NCBI GenBank assembly: GCA_022729755.1
Contig: DZAZ01000005.1
Span: forward strand, 1 to 57,730
Length of the DNA stretch: 57,730 bases
Origin: Helicobacter cetorum
GTDB lineage: Bacteria > Campylobacterota > Campylobacteria > Campylobacterales > BB28
Direction: 5' to 3'
Part shown: one piece after another, positions 47,713 through 57,730 of the stretch
How the letters are laid out: each line of letters begins with the position of its first letter
How positions within the stretch are numbered: the stretch's first letter is position 1
The notes under the pieces: generated by a model
The model's database searches: none
What the model saw: the letters and a program-made list of their open reading frames with translations, nothing else
What the model was told of the DNA's origin: nothing
Made by a program: the position numbers and the translations under genes

Positions 47713-48165
47713 TTACCCTTTAACTTTTTTCAAGGCTTCAACAGTAGCTCTTACTACATTTGAAGGATTATTTGAGCCAAGTGATTTAGTTAAAATATTT
47801 TTAATTCCTGCAAGTTCTAATACTGGTCTAGTTGCACCACCGGCAATAACACCTGTACCATCACTAGCTGGTTTTAGTAAAATTTTACTAGAATTAAATT
47901 TACATTCAATATCATGAGCGATAGTCGAGCCTTTGATATTTACTTTTACTAAATTTTTAAAGCCATCATCAATTGCTTTTTTAATTGCATCAGGAACTTC
48001 CTTCGCTTTTCCAAAACCAAAGCCTACAACACCTTTTTTATTCCCAATAACAACCAAGGCAGTAAATCTAAATCTTCTACCACCTTTTACAACTTTTGTA
48101 ACTCTACCGATGTTTACAATTACTTCTTCAAACTCTTCTCTTTTAATGTTATCTATTTTCTCCAT
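47713..48165 (-). CDS. rpsE: 30S ribosomal protein S5
   Basis: [29 protein letters not shown]. Confidence 0.97.
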   Translation of the reverse strand: MEKIDNIKREEFEEVIVNIGRVTKVVKGGRRFRFTALVVIGNKKGVVGFGFGKAKEVPDAIKKAIDDGFKNLVKVNIKGSTIAHDIECKFNSSKILLKPASDGTGVIAGGATRPVLELAGIKNILTKSLGSNNPSNVVRATVEALKKVKG

Positions 48166-48174
48166 CTATGGCCC

Positions 48175-48531
48175 TTAAAACTTAATTCCATTTTCTCTCA
48201 ATGCATCAGCAAAAGACTTAATTACACCGTGGTATAAATAACCATTTTTGTCAAAAACTATAGTTTCAACATTCTTATCTTTTAGCTTAGCAGCTAAATC
48301 AGATGCTATTTTTTTAACATCTTCTTGATTATTTTTTAATCCCATTTTGTGACCATCTGAGTGAGCAAGTGTAAAACCTTTTGTATCATCTATTGCTTGT
48401 GCATAAAAATATTTATTAGATTTAAACACACTTACTCTTAACTTTACTTCACTTCCAGAGATTTTACTTCGCCCTCTAAGTTTTCGTTTAGCCCTTAGAG
48501 AATTTTTATGTTTTAAAATACTTGTTCTCAT
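48175..48531 (-). CDS. rplR: 50S ribosomal protein L18
   Basis: L18 signature; operon position. Confidence 0.95.
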   Translation of the reverse strand: MRTSILKHKNSLRAKRKLRGRSKISGSEVKLRVSVFKSNKYFYAQAIDDTKGFTLAHSDGHKMGLKNNQEDVKKIASDLAAKLKDKNVETIVFDKNGYLYHGVIKSFADALRENGIKF

Positions 48532-48541
48532 TTATAATCCC

Positions 48542-49078
48542 TTACTTCTTAGAAGTTTTACCAGCTTTTCTGATAATTTTCTCATCAGAATATTTAATTC
48601 CTTTACCTTTATATGGCTCAGGTGGTCTAAATTCTCTAATTACAGCTGCAACTTGTCCAACTTGTTGTTTGTCACTTCCTTTTATTAGGATGACATTTTT
48701 TTCAACAGTGATTTCAATACCACTTGGTATATCAAAATTAATTGGATGAGAATACCCTAATTGCATCTCAAGAACACTTCCTTTTATTGCTGCTCTATAC
48801 CCAACCCCATTTATTTCTAATTTTTTTTCAAAACCAGATTGAAGTCCAACGATAATATTTTGTGTTAAAGCTCTATAAGTTCCCCAATAAGCACGAGAAG
48901 CTTTATCTTCACTTTTTGGAGCAAAAATAATAGTATCATTTTCAATTTTTGCATCAACATTACCTAAAGTTTCTAACTCTTTAGTGTCTTTGCCTTTTGT
49001 TACTAAAATTTTAGAACCATCAAGTTTAACCTCTATTCCATTTGGAATATTAACTGGTTGTTTACCTATTCTTGACAT
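48542..49078 (-). CDS. rplF: 50S ribosomal protein L6
   Basis: [29 protein letters not shown]. Confidence 0.97.
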   Translation of the reverse strand: MSRIGKQPVNIPNGIEVKLDGSKILVTKGKDTKELETLGNVDAKIENDTIIFAPKSEDKASRAYWGTYRALTQNIIVGLQSGFEKKLEINGVGYRAAIKGSVLEMQLGYSHPINFDIPSGIEITVEKNVILIKGSDKQQVGQVAAVIREFRPPEPYKGKGIKYSDEKIIRKAGKTSKK

Positions 49079-49087
49079 TTTTTATCC

Positions 49088-49483
49088 TTACCATATACTA
49101 CAAAGAACTTCGCCACCAACTTTTTGTTTGTAAGCTTCTTCATTATTAATAACTCCGTTTGAAGTACTTACAACCATAATACCGTAGCCATTTTTAAATT
49201 TTTTAAGTTCACTGCAACCTTTATAAATTCTTCTACCAGGTTTTGAAATTCTTTTTATTTCATTAATTACAGATTTGCCACTATCATCATATTTTAAAAC
49301 AACATTGATAAATTTTTTGTTACCTTCTTCTACTATTTTATAACTTTCTATGTACTCTTTTTCAGCCATTGTTTTTAAAATAGCTTCAACGATTTTAGAA
49401 TATAGCAGTTTCGTAACATCCTGTCTTCTCATCATTGCATTTCTAATTCTTGTTAAGCTATCTGCTATTACATCATTCATCAT
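49088..49483 (-). CDS. rpsH: 30S ribosomal protein S8
   Basis: [19 protein letters not shown]; start refined from track ORF 49534. Confidence 0.95.
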   Translation of the reverse strand: MMNDVIADSLTRIRNAMMRRQDVTKLLYSKIVEAILKTMAEKEYIESYKIVEEGNKKFINVVLKYDDSGKSVINEIKRISKPGRRIYKGCSELKKFKNGYGIMVVSTSNGVINNEEAYKQKVGGEVLCSIW

Positions 49484-49493
49484 TTTGCACTCC

Positions 49494-49679
49494 TTACCAG
49501 CTAGCTTTTTTAACACCAGGAAGTAGACCTTCACCAGCCATTTTTCTTAGACAAATTCTACAAATTCCAAAATCTTTATAAATTGACCTTGCTCTACCAC
49601 AAATCTGACATCTAGTATAACCTCTAACGGCAAACTTTGGTTTTCTTTTAGCTTTTGCAATCATAGATTTTTTAGCCAT
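49494..49679 (-). CDS. rpsN: 30S ribosomal protein S14 (zinc-binding type)
   Basis: [45 protein letters not shown]; start refined. Confidence 0.95.
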   Translation of the reverse strand: MAKKSMIAKAKRKPKFAVRGYTRCQICGRARSIYKDFGICRICLRKMAGEGLLPGVKKASW

Positions 49680-50235
49680 TTTGACGTCCTTTAGCAAATG
49701 GAAGACCCATTAATTCTAATAATTTAAATACTTCTTTATCATTATCTGTGTTTGTAACCATAGTAATGTTCATACCGTGAGTTATCATAATATTATCATA
49801 TACAACTTCTGGAAACATTAATTGCTCATTTAAACCAAAATTATAATTTCCTCTTCCATCAAAGCCATTTCTTGGAAGTCCTCTAAAGTCTTTAACTCTT
49901 GGAAGTGCAATAGAAACTAATTTATCAAAGAAGTTATACATTTGCTTACCTCTTAAAGTTACTTTAACCCCAACAGACATTCCAGTTCTAATTTTAAATC
50001 CAGCTTCACTTGTTTTAGCTTTAGTAACAACAGCCTTTTGAGCAGCTATTAAGCTGATAGTATCAGCTACACTTTGTATAATTTTAGCATCTTTTGTATG
50101 CTGACCCAAACCAACACTAATTACAATTTTTTCAAGCTTAGGCACAAGCATAATATTAGATAAATTTAAATCATTTTTTAATGTTTCTTTAATTTCATCA
50201 TATCTTTTTTTAGCTCTAAGTTCCATACTATTCAC
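49672..50235 (-). CDS. rplE: 50S ribosomal protein L5
   Basis: L5 signature RDFRGLP-like; operon position. Confidence 0.96.
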   Translation of the reverse strand: MNSMELRAKKRYDEIKETLKNDLNLSNIMLVPKLEKIVISVGLGQHTKDAKIIQSVADTISLIAAQKAVVTKAKTSEAGFKIRTGMSVGVKVTLRGKQMYNFFDKLVSIALPRVKDFRGLPRNGFDGRGNYNFGLNEQLMFPEVVYDNIMITHGMNITMVTNTDNDKEVFKLLELMGLPFAKGRQNG

Positions 50236-50461
50236 CTTCTACTTTGCGCACATTAGAGACATGAATTGGCATCTCTTTATTAACAAACCCACCTTCAGAA
50301 TTTTTTTCAGTTGGCTTAATTGCTTTTTTTGCTATTTTACATCCAGCTACAATTACTTGCGATTTTTTTGGTAGTACTTTTATTACTTGTGATTTTTTAC
50401 CTTTATCATCGCCAGTAATAATTTCTACTGTATCGCCTTTTTTAATTTTTAACTTTACCAT
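50228..50461 (-). CDS. rplX: 50S ribosomal protein L24
   Basis: [27 protein letters not shown] (KOW). Confidence 0.95.
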   Translation of the reverse strand: MVKLKIKKGDTVEIITGDDKGKKSQVIKVLPKKSQVIVAGCKIAKKAIKPTEKNSEGGFVNKEMPIHVSNVRKVEGE

Positions 50462-50829
50462 TATAAAACCTCCGGCGCTAATGAAACAATTTTCATAAAA
50501 TTAGCATACCTAACTTCACGACCAACTGGACCAAAAATTCTTGTTCCAATAGGTTCTCTTTTATTATCAAGAATAACTGCAGCATTTTCATCAAATCTAA
50601 TTAAAGAGCCATTTTCTCTTTGAATCTCTTTTTTAGTTCTAACAATTACAGCTTTAATTACTTGACCCTTTTTTACTTTTCCATTCGGAAGTGCTTTTTT
50701 AACAGAGGCTACGATAACATCACCGACTGTTGCATATCTTCTCTTAGAGCCTCCAAGAACTTTTATACACATAATCTCTTTTGCACCGCTATTATCAGCC
50801 ACATTTAATCTTGTAAAACTTTGTATCAT
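50461..50829 (-). CDS. rplN: 50S ribosomal protein L14
   Basis: [28 protein letters not shown]. Confidence 0.97.
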   Translation of the reverse strand: MIQSFTRLNVADNSGAKEIMCIKVLGGSKRRYATVGDVIVASVKKALPNGKVKKGQVIKAVIVRTKKEIQRENGSLIRFDENAAVILDNKREPIGTRIFGPVGREVRYANFMKIVSLAPEVL

Positions 50830-51077
50830 TATTTAACTCCTGAAGAGATTATCTCTTTTAACCTAAAAGATTTTCTCCTTGAAATTGGCCTACACTCTAT
50901 TGCTTCAACTACATCACCAGTTTGTATTGCATTATTTTCATCGTGAATTAAATATTTCTTAAATCTTCTAACAAATTTGTGATATTTTGGATGCATAACT
51001 CTTTTTTCAACTAAAACTGTTGCTGTTTTATCCCCAGCTTTTTTAACAACTGTGCCTTGAATTACTCTTTTAGGCAT
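50829..51077 (-). CDS. rpsQ: 30S ribosomal protein S17
   Basis: [27 protein letters not shown]. Confidence 0.96.
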   Translation of the reverse strand: MPKRVIQGTVVKKAGDKTATVLVEKRVMHPKYHKFVRRFKKYLIHDENNAIQTGDVVEAIECRPISRRKSFRLKEIISSGVK

Positions 51078-51294
51078 TGCTCACTTCCTTTTGTTTCATA
51101 ATAGTTAAAATTCTAGAAACATCTCTTCTAGCTTCTTTAACCTCATTTTGGTTTGTTAGCTGTTGAGTTTTAAACTTTAACTTTACATTAAATAGATGAA
51201 GCTTTTTATCTTTTAATAATTTTGAAAGTTCATCTACACTTTTTTCTCGAATATCTTTTAAAAATTCTTTAGTAGATTTCATTTTCACTCTCAC
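51070..51294 (-). CDS. rpmC: 50S ribosomal protein L29
   Basis: L29 signature; operon position; true start may be 51282. Confidence 0.92.
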   Translation of the reverse strand: MRVKMKSTKEFLKDIREKSVDELSKLLKDKKLHLFNVKLKFKTQQLTNQNEVKEARRDVSRILTIMKQKEVSNA

Positions 51295-51694
51295 TTGTTA
51301 TAATTTTTGTTTTAAATGGGAGTTTACTTTGCCCTAATTTTAATGCTTCTCTGGCTAACTCTTCGCTAACTCCAGCCATTTCATAAATAATTCTTCCAGG
51401 CTTAATATTCATAACCCATTTCTCAACAGAACCCTTACCTTTTCCCATTCTTGTTTCTAATGGTTTTGCAGTTAATGGTTTATCAGGAAAAACTCTAATC
51501 CAAATTTTTCCAGCTCTTTTAACATGTCTATTCATCGCAACTCTGGCTGCTTCAATATGTCTTGAATCTATTCTACCGTGTTCAGTTGCTTTAATTGCAA
51601 TATTTCCAAATGAAAGAGAGTTACCACTATAAGCTTTACCTCTGTTTCTACCCTTCATTTGTTTTCTATATTTAGTTCTTTTTGGCATTAACAT
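51269..51694 (-). CDS. rplP: 50S ribosomal protein L16
   Basis: [22 protein letters not shown]. Confidence 0.97.
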   Translation of the reverse strand: MLMPKRTKYRKQMKGRNRGKAYSGNSLSFGNIAIKATEHGRIDSRHIEAARVAMNRHVKRAGKIWIRVFPDKPLTAKPLETRMGKGKGSVEKWVMNIKPGRIIYEMAGVSEELAREALKLGQSKLPFKTKIITSESENEIY

Positions 51695-51696
51695 AG

Positions 51697-52395
51697 TTAT
51701 TTACCTCTTTTTTTTGGTGATGGTTTTTGAGTAGTTTTTTTAGGTTCATTATTATAAATACCCTTAGTAAGCACTTCTCCCTTAAAAATCCAAACTTTAA
51801 CACCAATTACACCATAAGTTGTATGTGATTCGGCAAAACCATAATCAATTTTTGCTCTTAGAGTATGAAGAGGAACTCTTCCTTCAAGATACCATTCAGT
51901 TCTCGCCATTTCAGCTCCAGCAAGTCTTCCTGAAACTGCCACTTTGATACCTTTTGCACCAGATTTTTGAGCTGCTTGAATAACTTTTTTCATAGCTCTT
52001 CTAAAAGCAACCCTTCTTTCAATTTGCATAGCTACATTTTCAGCTACAAGTTGAGCCGCCACTTGAGGTTTTTTCTCCTCTTTAATATTTACTACAACTT
52101 CTTTTCCAATAAGAGAATTTAATTTATCTTTGAGTTTCTCAATGTCAGAACCTTTTTTACCGATGATTACTCCAGGTCTTGCTGAAACAATTGTAACTCT
52201 TAGCTTTTTCGCTGTTCTCTCTATTATGATATTATTAACACCTGCATAATAAAGTTCTTTTTTTAGAAACTTTCTAATTTTATAATCTTCACCAATATTT
52301 ATTGCTAATGTTTTATCATTGCTTGGAAACCATCTTGAATCCCAATTTCTATTAATTCCAAGTCTTAGTCCGGTTGGATTTACTTTTTGACCCAT
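51697..52395 (-). CDS. rpsC: 30S ribosomal protein S3
   Basis: [24 protein letters not shown] domain. Confidence 0.97.
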   Translation of the reverse strand: MGQKVNPTGLRLGINRNWDSRWFPSNDKTLAINIGEDYKIRKFLKKELYYAGVNNIIIERTAKKLRVTIVSARPGVIIGKKGSDIEKLKDKLNSLIGKEVVVNIKEEKKPQVAAQLVAENVAMQIERRVAFRRAMKKVIQAAQKSGAKGIKVAVSGRLAGAEMARTEWYLEGRVPLHTLRAKIDYGFAESHTTYGVIGVKVWIFKGEVLTKGIYNNEPKKTTQKPSPKKRGK

Positions 52396-52397
52396 AA

Positions 52398-52724
52398 CTA
52401 GTTATCCTTTTGTTCTTGAACTTCTACAGTTATATGTGCAGTTGGTTTTCTAATTGGAGTTGCTCTTCCTCTTGCTCTTGGTATATGTCTTTTTAAAACT
52501 GGACCATTATCAATTCTACAAGATGAAACTATTGCTTCGTCACTCTCCAAACCTGCATTTGCAACAGCTGATGCTATAGTTTTAGAAATATATTTTGCTG
52601 CTTTATTTGGCATAAAATCTAAACTAGCAATAGCAAGTTCCGCATTCATACCCTGTACTTCTCTTGCTAAAAGTCTTGCTTTTGTCGGTGAAAGTCTAAT
52701 AAATTTTAGTACTGCTCTAGCCAT
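52398..52724 (-). CDS. rplV: 50S ribosomal protein L22
   Basis: [25 protein letters not shown]. Confidence 0.96.
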   Translation of the reverse strand: MARAVLKFIRLSPTKARLLAREVQGMNAELAIASLDFMPNKAAKYISKTIASAVANAGLESDEAIVSSCRIDNGPVLKRHIPRARGRATPIRKPTAHITVEVQEQKDN

Positions 52725-52732
52725 TTTACTTC

Positions 52733-53014
52733 CTATTTACCTATTTTCTTTTGAACAGTTCCCTTATGCCCTTTAAAAGTTCTCGTAGGGGCAAACTCAC
52801 CTAATTTATAACCTATATGATTTTCAGTGATATAAACTGGAACAAAATCTCTGCCATTATGGACATTGAATGTAAGACCTATCATATCTGGTAAAACTGT
52901 GCTTCTTCTTGACCAAGTTTTTATAGGCTTATTGTCACCGTTCTCTTTTGCTTTCAAAACCTTTTTCATTACATGTGCATCAACAAAAGGTCCTTTTTTA
53001 ATACTTCTTGCCAT
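52733..53014 (-). CDS. rpsS: 30S ribosomal protein S19
   Basis: [32 protein letters not shown]. Confidence 0.97.
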   Translation of the reverse strand: MARSIKKGPFVDAHVMKKVLKAKENGDNKPIKTWSRRSTVLPDMIGLTFNVHNGRDFVPVYITENHIGYKLGEFAPTRTFKGHKGTVQKKIGK

Positions 53015-53024
53015 TAGCTACCTT

Positions 53025-53849
53025 TTATTTTCTTTTTGAAATTATAAGTTTATCACTAGCTTTTTTCTTTCTAGTTTTATAACCTTTAGTAGGCATACCC
53101 CAAGGTGTGACTGGATGACGACCTGAATTTGTTTTACCTTCACCCCCACCGTGTGGATGGTCAACTGGGTTCATTGCAGAACCTCTAGTTTGAGGTCTAA
53201 TTCCCATGTGTCTAGCTCTACCAGCTTTACCAATCACAACATTGAAAATATCTTCATTCCCAACACTTCCAATACTAGCCATACATTCGCCTAATACTTG
53301 TCTCATTTCACCACTTGGAAGTCTTAATATAATATATTTGCCTTCTCTACCCATAACTTGAGCATAAGCACCAGCACTTCTAGCCATTTGACCGCCATGA
53401 CCTGGACTTAATTCAATATTATGAATAATTGTTCCAATTGGAATACTTTTAAGCTTCATTGCATTTGCTGGTTTAATATCAAGTCCACTTTCAGCTGAAC
53501 TTATCTCATCGCCAATTTTTAATCCACTTGGTTGAATTATATATCTCTTATCCCCATCTATATAATTAATTAATGCAATTCTACAATTTCTATATGGGTC
53601 ATACTCGATTGTTGCAACTTTCCCAACTACACCAAACTTATTTCTTTTGAAATCTATCACTCTATAAAGCTTTTTAGCTCCAGCCTCTTTATGTCTTGAA
53701 GTAATTCTACCATTATGATTTCTACCAGCTTTTGCAGGAAGTTTAATTAATAACTTTCTAACACTTGCTTTCGCTGTAATATCAGAATTATCTAATGATG
53801 TTATAAATCTTCTTGAAGGTGTATAAGGCTTATAAGTTTTAATTGCCAT
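53025..53849 (-). CDS. rplB: 50S ribosomal protein L2
   Basis: [44 protein letters not shown]. Confidence 0.97.
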   Translation of the reverse strand: MAIKTYKPYTPSRRFITSLDNSDITAKASVRKLLIKLPAKAGRNHNGRITSRHKEAGAKKLYRVIDFKRNKFGVVGKVATIEYDPYRNCRIALINYIDGDKRYIIQPSGLKIGDEISSAESGLDIKPANAMKLKSIPIGTIIHNIELSPGHGGQMARSAGAYAQVMGREGKYIILRLPSGEMRQVLGECMASIGSVGNEDIFNVVIGKAGRARHMGIRPQTRGSAMNPVDHPHGGGEGKTNSGRHPVTPWGMPTKGYKTRKKKASDKLIISKRK

Positions 53850-53858
53850 TTTTCTTCC

Positions 53859-54143
53859 TTATACCGATAAAATATCTATTTTTGCATTTTCAGGTAGTTG
53901 TACATAGAATTTTTTATAGCTACTTCTTTTTCCTACAACACCTTTGAATTTTTTAACTTTACCATTAACTCTAAGAGAGTTTATTTTAAGAGGAATTACT
54001 CCAAAGTATTCTCTAAATATCTCTTTTAAATTATTTTTAGTTAAATTAGGAGCAGTTTGAACAACAACAACACCACTCTCTTGTAATCCTAAACTTTTTT
54101 CAGTATAAACAATTGATTTTATATCTGTAATATCTGCTGCCAT
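53859..54143 (-). CDS. rplW: 50S ribosomal protein L23
   Basis: L23 signature; operon position. Confidence 0.93.
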   Translation of the reverse strand: MAADITDIKSIVYTEKSLGLQESGVVVVQTAPNLTKNNLKEIFREYFGVIPLKINSLRVNGKVKKFKGVVGKRSSYKKFYVQLPENAKIDILSV

Positions 54144-54145
54144 AA

Positions 54146-54757
54146 TTAACCCTCTTTTACCATATTTTCGAATACAGCTTTCTCAATTACTACTGAGTTA
54201 TATACTGATAACCAATATGCATTAAGTTCATTTTTAGTAATTAAATTTACATTTTTTAAATTTCTACAAGCTAAATATGTTTTTTCATCAAAATCATTAA
54301 CTACGATTAAAGCATCTTTTAATTTTAATTTTGATAAGAAATTAAATACATCTTTAGTTTTAGCAGAATTTATCTCAAATTTGTCAATTATAATTAAACC
54401 ACCTCTTTTTGCCTGTTCATTTAATGCATAAGAGAGAGCTAATTTTTTTTGTTTTATATTCACTTTTTGAAAATAATTTCTTTTAGTTGCACCGTGTGCT
54501 TTACCACCACCAACAAATAATGGAGAAGTTATACTTCCAGCCCTTGCTCCACCTCTACCTTTTTGAGCCCAAGGTTTCTTTCCACCACCACTTACATCAG
54601 CTCTTGTTTTTGTATAAGCTGTGTTTGCTCTAAGGCCTGCTAAGTATGATTTAATATATAAATAAAGATTGTGAGGGTTTATCTCATTATAACCTACAGG
54701 TAAATTTACTTCACTTGCTTTTTCTAAATTTTCATTTAAAACTATTGCCTTACTCAT
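54146..54757 (-). CDS. rplD: 50S ribosomal protein L4
   Basis: [27 protein letters not shown]. Confidence 0.97.
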   Translation of the reverse strand: MSKAIVLNENLEKASEVNLPVGYNEINPHNLYLYIKSYLAGLRANTAYTKTRADVSGGGKKPWAQKGRGGARAGSITSPLFVGGGKAHGATKRNYFQKVNIKQKKLALSYALNEQAKRGGLIIIDKFEINSAKTKDVFNFLSKLKLKDALIVVNDFDEKTYLACRNLKNVNLITKNELNAYWLSVYNSVVIEKAVFENMVKEG

Positions 54758-55332
54758 TATACCACCTTTATTCTACCAAGTGCACCATTTGCACCAGGAA
54801 CAGAACCTTTTAAAACTAAAACATTGCTTTCTTTATCAAAAGATACAACTTCATTTTGAACTGTTATTTTTGTATTTCCGTAATGTCCTGGCATTTTTTT
54901 ACCTTTTTGAACTCGTCCAGGCCATTCACGATTACCAATTGAACCAGGTACTCTATGAAATCTTGAACCGTGAGCTGCAGGTCCACCACTGAAATTCCAT
55001 CGTTTCATAACACCAGAAAAGCCTCTACCTTTTGTATTAAAAGATACTTTAACTCTTTTAGCATCAGCAATAGGAGTTAAATCAAGTTCTCCAGCTTCAG
55101 CATTAGCTACTTTTAAAGTTAAAAATCTATTAAACTCTTTTGAAAGATTAAACTTTTTTTGTTGACCTTCAATAGCTTTATTAAATTTTTTACCAGATGC
55201 ATAAGCGATAATTGCTTTTCCACCATCTTTTGTTTCACAAACCTTAGCTTCTTTTACTTTTAAAAGTGTTACAGGAATACTAGGAACACTTACTGTTCTA
55301 CTCATTCCGATTTTTTCTACCACAAATTCCAT
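54757..55332 (-). CDS. rplC: 50S ribosomal protein L3
   Basis: [31 protein letters not shown]; start refined from track ORF 55377. Confidence 0.95.
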   Translation of the reverse strand: MEFVVEKIGMSRTVSVPSIPVTLLKVKEAKVCETKDGGKAIIAYASGKKFNKAIEGQQKKFNLSKEFNRFLTLKVANAEAGELDLTPIADAKRVKVSFNTKGRGFSGVMKRWNFSGGPAAHGSRFHRVPGSIGNREWPGRVQKGKKMPGHYGNTKITVQNEVVSFDKESNVLVLKGSVPGANGALGRIKVV

Positions 55333-55342
55333 TCTTATCCCT

Positions 55343-55657
55343 TTACTTATTTCCCATTGATCTAACTTCAACATCAACTTCTGGAGCTAAATCAAGTTTC
55401 ATAAGTGAATCTACAGTATCAGGAGTCGCTGATACAATATCTATAACTCTTGTATGAATTCTGATTTCAAACTGTTCTCTTGAGTCTTTATTAACGTGAG
55501 GAGACCTTAAAACCGTATACCTTTTGATTTTTGTAGGTATTGGGATTGGACCTTTTATTTCAGCACCTGTTCTCTTTACAGCTTCAACTATTGCACCTAT
55601 ACTCTTATCAAGTACTCTATGATCATAAGCCTTAAGCTTTAATCTAATTTTTTCCAT
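55343..55657 (-). CDS. rpsJ: 30S ribosomal protein S10
   Basis: [42 protein letters not shown]. Confidence 0.97.
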   Translation of the reverse strand: MEKIRLKLKAYDHRVLDKSIGAIVEAVKRTGAEIKGPIPIPTKIKRYTVLRSPHVNKDSREQFEIRIHTRVIDIVSATPDTVDSLMKLDLAPEVDVEVRSMGNK

Positions 55658-55803
55658 TCTTACCCTTAAAAAGAACTCGTCAAAATGTTTCTTGACTAAT
55701 TTTTTAAAAATGAAATTTTAATGTAATTCCTTTATTTAGTCAATACTAAATATGGGCTTTTTGATAAAGATTTAAAATTTTATTTCCTTTTTAAAAGGAA
55801 GTG

Positions 55804-56346
55804 TTATCTATCTTTCAGTACAAATCTATACATAACATCACCAACTGACCAACCTTTATCATTGAGTGGATTTGCAAATTGTAATTTGATTGTATCAAAA
55901 CCAACTCTTGCTGAACAAGAAGCACTTTTGCCATCTTCTAAATCATACCATTTTTCGGCATTACAAGTATAAAACCATTTATTTCCAACTTTTTTAGCCA
56001 AAGCTTGTGCATATTCTCCAGTTGTAGAATTAGCATAACCTATCATCAAATATTGATTATTTTCAACATTTAACCAATACCAATTATTAGCACCGTGAGT
56101 CTTTCCTTCTATTCCTACTTTTTGTGAAGTTTCTTTTGAAATTTTATTTATATTAAAACTTTTACCAAAATTTGATATAGCCCAAAGTCTAACTTCATAA
56201 TCTTGTTTATACTCTTTGCTTTTTTCTCTGTTATCTTTTCCTATTTTGTAATGTTTATTTTCCATATAAATTGGACCTTTTTCTATTGCAAATCCAGCTG
56301 TTGCACCAATTGTAAGTGTTAATATTAAATTTCTAACTAACTTCAT
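55804..56346 (-). CDS. Secreted protein of unknown function
   Basis: Signal peptide MKLVRNLILTLTIGATAGFA; two Cys; no recognised domain. Confidence 0.7.
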   Translation of the reverse strand: MKLVRNLILTLTIGATAGFAIEKGPIYMENKHYKIGKDNREKSKEYKQDYEVRLWAISNFGKSFNINKISKETSQKVGIEGKTHGANNWYWLNVENNQYLMIGYANSTTGEYAQALAKKVGNKWFYTCNAEKWYDLEDGKSASCSARVGFDTIKLQFANPLNDKGWSVGDVMYRFVLKDR

Positions 56347-56423
56347 TTTTTTCCTTTAATTGAGTAAATTTAAAGTGATTTTACATAAAATATCTTGAAA
56401 TTTAATAAAACTAAGCATTATTA

Positions 56424-57068
56424 TTAATTTATTTCAATTTTTTGAGGAGAAGCTTTTAATTTATCTATTCTTAATTCTAAAACTCCATCTTTTGAAGAAG
56501 CTTTTATACTACTTGCATTTGCATCATTTGAAAGAGTGAAACTTCTTTGAAATTTACCATAAATACTCTCCATTTTATAATAATCTCTCTCTTTTATATC
56601 TTTTTGTTTTTTTCGCTCACCTGAAATTGTTAAAATATTATTTGTGATTTTTATATCAATTTCATCTTTAGAAATTCCAGGTAAATCAATGTCTATATAA
56701 TAAGCTTCGTTGTCTTCTTTCATATTTATTTTTGGAGTAAAACCTTGAGTAGAAAAGTTTTTTTGCAACATACTATTAAACTTATTTTCAAAATTAAAAT
56801 CTTGATAAAAATTATTAAAAATAGAGTGTAAATTACTAAAATCCTTTTTTAGTTGATAACTATCTTTTGCCTCAATCAAGTTATTATCAATAAAATTGAC
56901 AACACTATTTAATAATTGTTCATCGACTTTACCTTTTTTTGTTTCTTCAAATTTTTTTAAACTATCTTGCATTGAGCTTAAAGCTTCATTTAACAAAATA
57001 TCTTCACTAGCCTCATTTGCATTAACCAAAGCAATAGAAATTAAAAGCGACGAAATAAGCTTTAACAC
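56424..57068 (-). CDS. Hsp20/alpha-crystallin domain protein with N-terminal signal peptide
   Basis: MLKLISSLLISIALVNANEASE signal; INMKEDNEAYYIDIDLPGISKDEIDIKITNNILTISGERKKQ...SSKDGVLELRIDK. Confidence 0.85.
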   Translation of the reverse strand: MLKLISSLLISIALVNANEASEDILLNEALSSMQDSLKKFEETKKGKVDEQLLNSVVNFIDNNLIEAKDSYQLKKDFSNLHSIFNNFYQDFNFENKFNSMLQKNFSTQGFTPKINMKEDNEAYYIDIDLPGISKDEIDIKITNNILTISGERKKQKDIKERDYYKMESIYGKFQRSFTLSNDANASSIKASSKDGVLELRIDKLKASPQKIEIN

Positions 57069-57099
57069 TTTAGCTCCTTTTTTTTAAATTTTTAGATGA

Positions 57100-57730
57100 T
57101 TATACTAATTTGGCTTCGCTTAAAAAACAAGATGGTTCATAAGTTAAATTTCTAAATTTATCAAATTTTGCAAATGATAAGTATAAAACATCTTTTGCTC
57201 TTGTAACTGCCACATAAAAAAGTCGCCGTTCTTCTTCTAAGCTACTTCCTTTTGCAATTAATTTAGTGTTTGGAAATCGTCCTTCCATTAAGTCAACTAC
57301 AAAAACTTCTTTGAATTCAAGCCCTTTACTTGCATGAACTGTAAGTAAATTAACTCCATTTCCTTCGCTCATCTCTGAATTTGTTAAGATAAGTGCATTT
57401 AAAAATCTTGGCAACTCTTCATAATTTTTTGCAATTTCCTTTAATGTATCAATTCTTACATCAATTTTCATACTTGCAGCTTCTTTTAAAGCTTCATTCA
57501 CTTCTCCACTTTTACTAATTGCTCTTTTTGTGCTAATAGTATTTTTTATCTCTTTAAAAAAGTTAGATTTAAAAATAGTATTAATTATTGATATAGGATT
57601 TTCAATGCCTTTTAAACTCTTAAATAAAATAAAAAAATCATATATAAATTTAACGGCATCAGAGTTTAATTTTGGATGTTTTAAAATTGGATTTTTTAAA
57701 AATTCTCTATCATCCATACTGATAATATGT
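57100..57730 (-). CDS. UvrD/Rep-family ATP-dependent helicase, C-terminal part (truncated by window edge)
   Basis: GNGVNLLTVHASKGLEFKEVFVVDLMEGRFPN...EEERRLFYVAVTRAKDVLYLSF; frame stays open to the window end. Confidence 0.9.
   Translation of the reverse strand, partial: HIISMDDREFLKNPILKHPKLNSDAVKFIYDFFILFKSLKGIENPISIINTIFKSNFFKEIKNTISTKRAISKSGEVNEALKEAASMKIDVRIDTLKEIAKNYEELPRFLNALILTNSEMSEGNGVNLLTVHASKGLEFKEVFVVDLMEGRFPNTKLIAKGSSLEEERRLFYVAVTRAKDVLYLSFAKFDKFRNLTYEPSCFLSEAKLV

Overview
This is an AT-rich chromosomal segment from an epsilonproteobacterium (Campylobacterota). Supporting signs are the tmRNA tag ANNKNFAPAYAKVA, an HP1021/Cj1608-like regulator next to an ATP-sulfurylase homologue, and general protein character. 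Most of it is housekeeping: rnpB, lptF/G, serB, ABC-F, psd, pepF, trpA, ssrA, argJ, rpmB, kdsA, exbBD, smpB, hemH, trpB, apt, rpiB, lepB, folD, and a long infA-map-secY-ribosomal protein operon (rplO to rpsJ). There are also two separate nif accessory groups (nifQ-nifX-nifA-like; nifT-nifV-CCE_0567-like-BFD-like), each preceded by a GG-N10-GC sigma54-type promoter, and a hoxEFUY-like diaphorase/hydrogenase small-subunit operon with no adjacent hoxH. The main accessory material is: (1) a compact cassette at 27.2-31.8 kb with two paralogous PD-(D/E)XK-like proteins flanking an Rpn-type nuclease, an ABC-like ATPase and an HNH nuclease (Septu/PtuAB-like core); (2) an overlapping ParA-like ATPase + RiboL-PSP-type HEPN pair at 40.2-41.8 kb with no ParB; (3) a tmRNA-adjacent junction with gene remnants and a frameshifted flagellin. 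All calls come from reading the sequence and supplied translations; no database search was possible.
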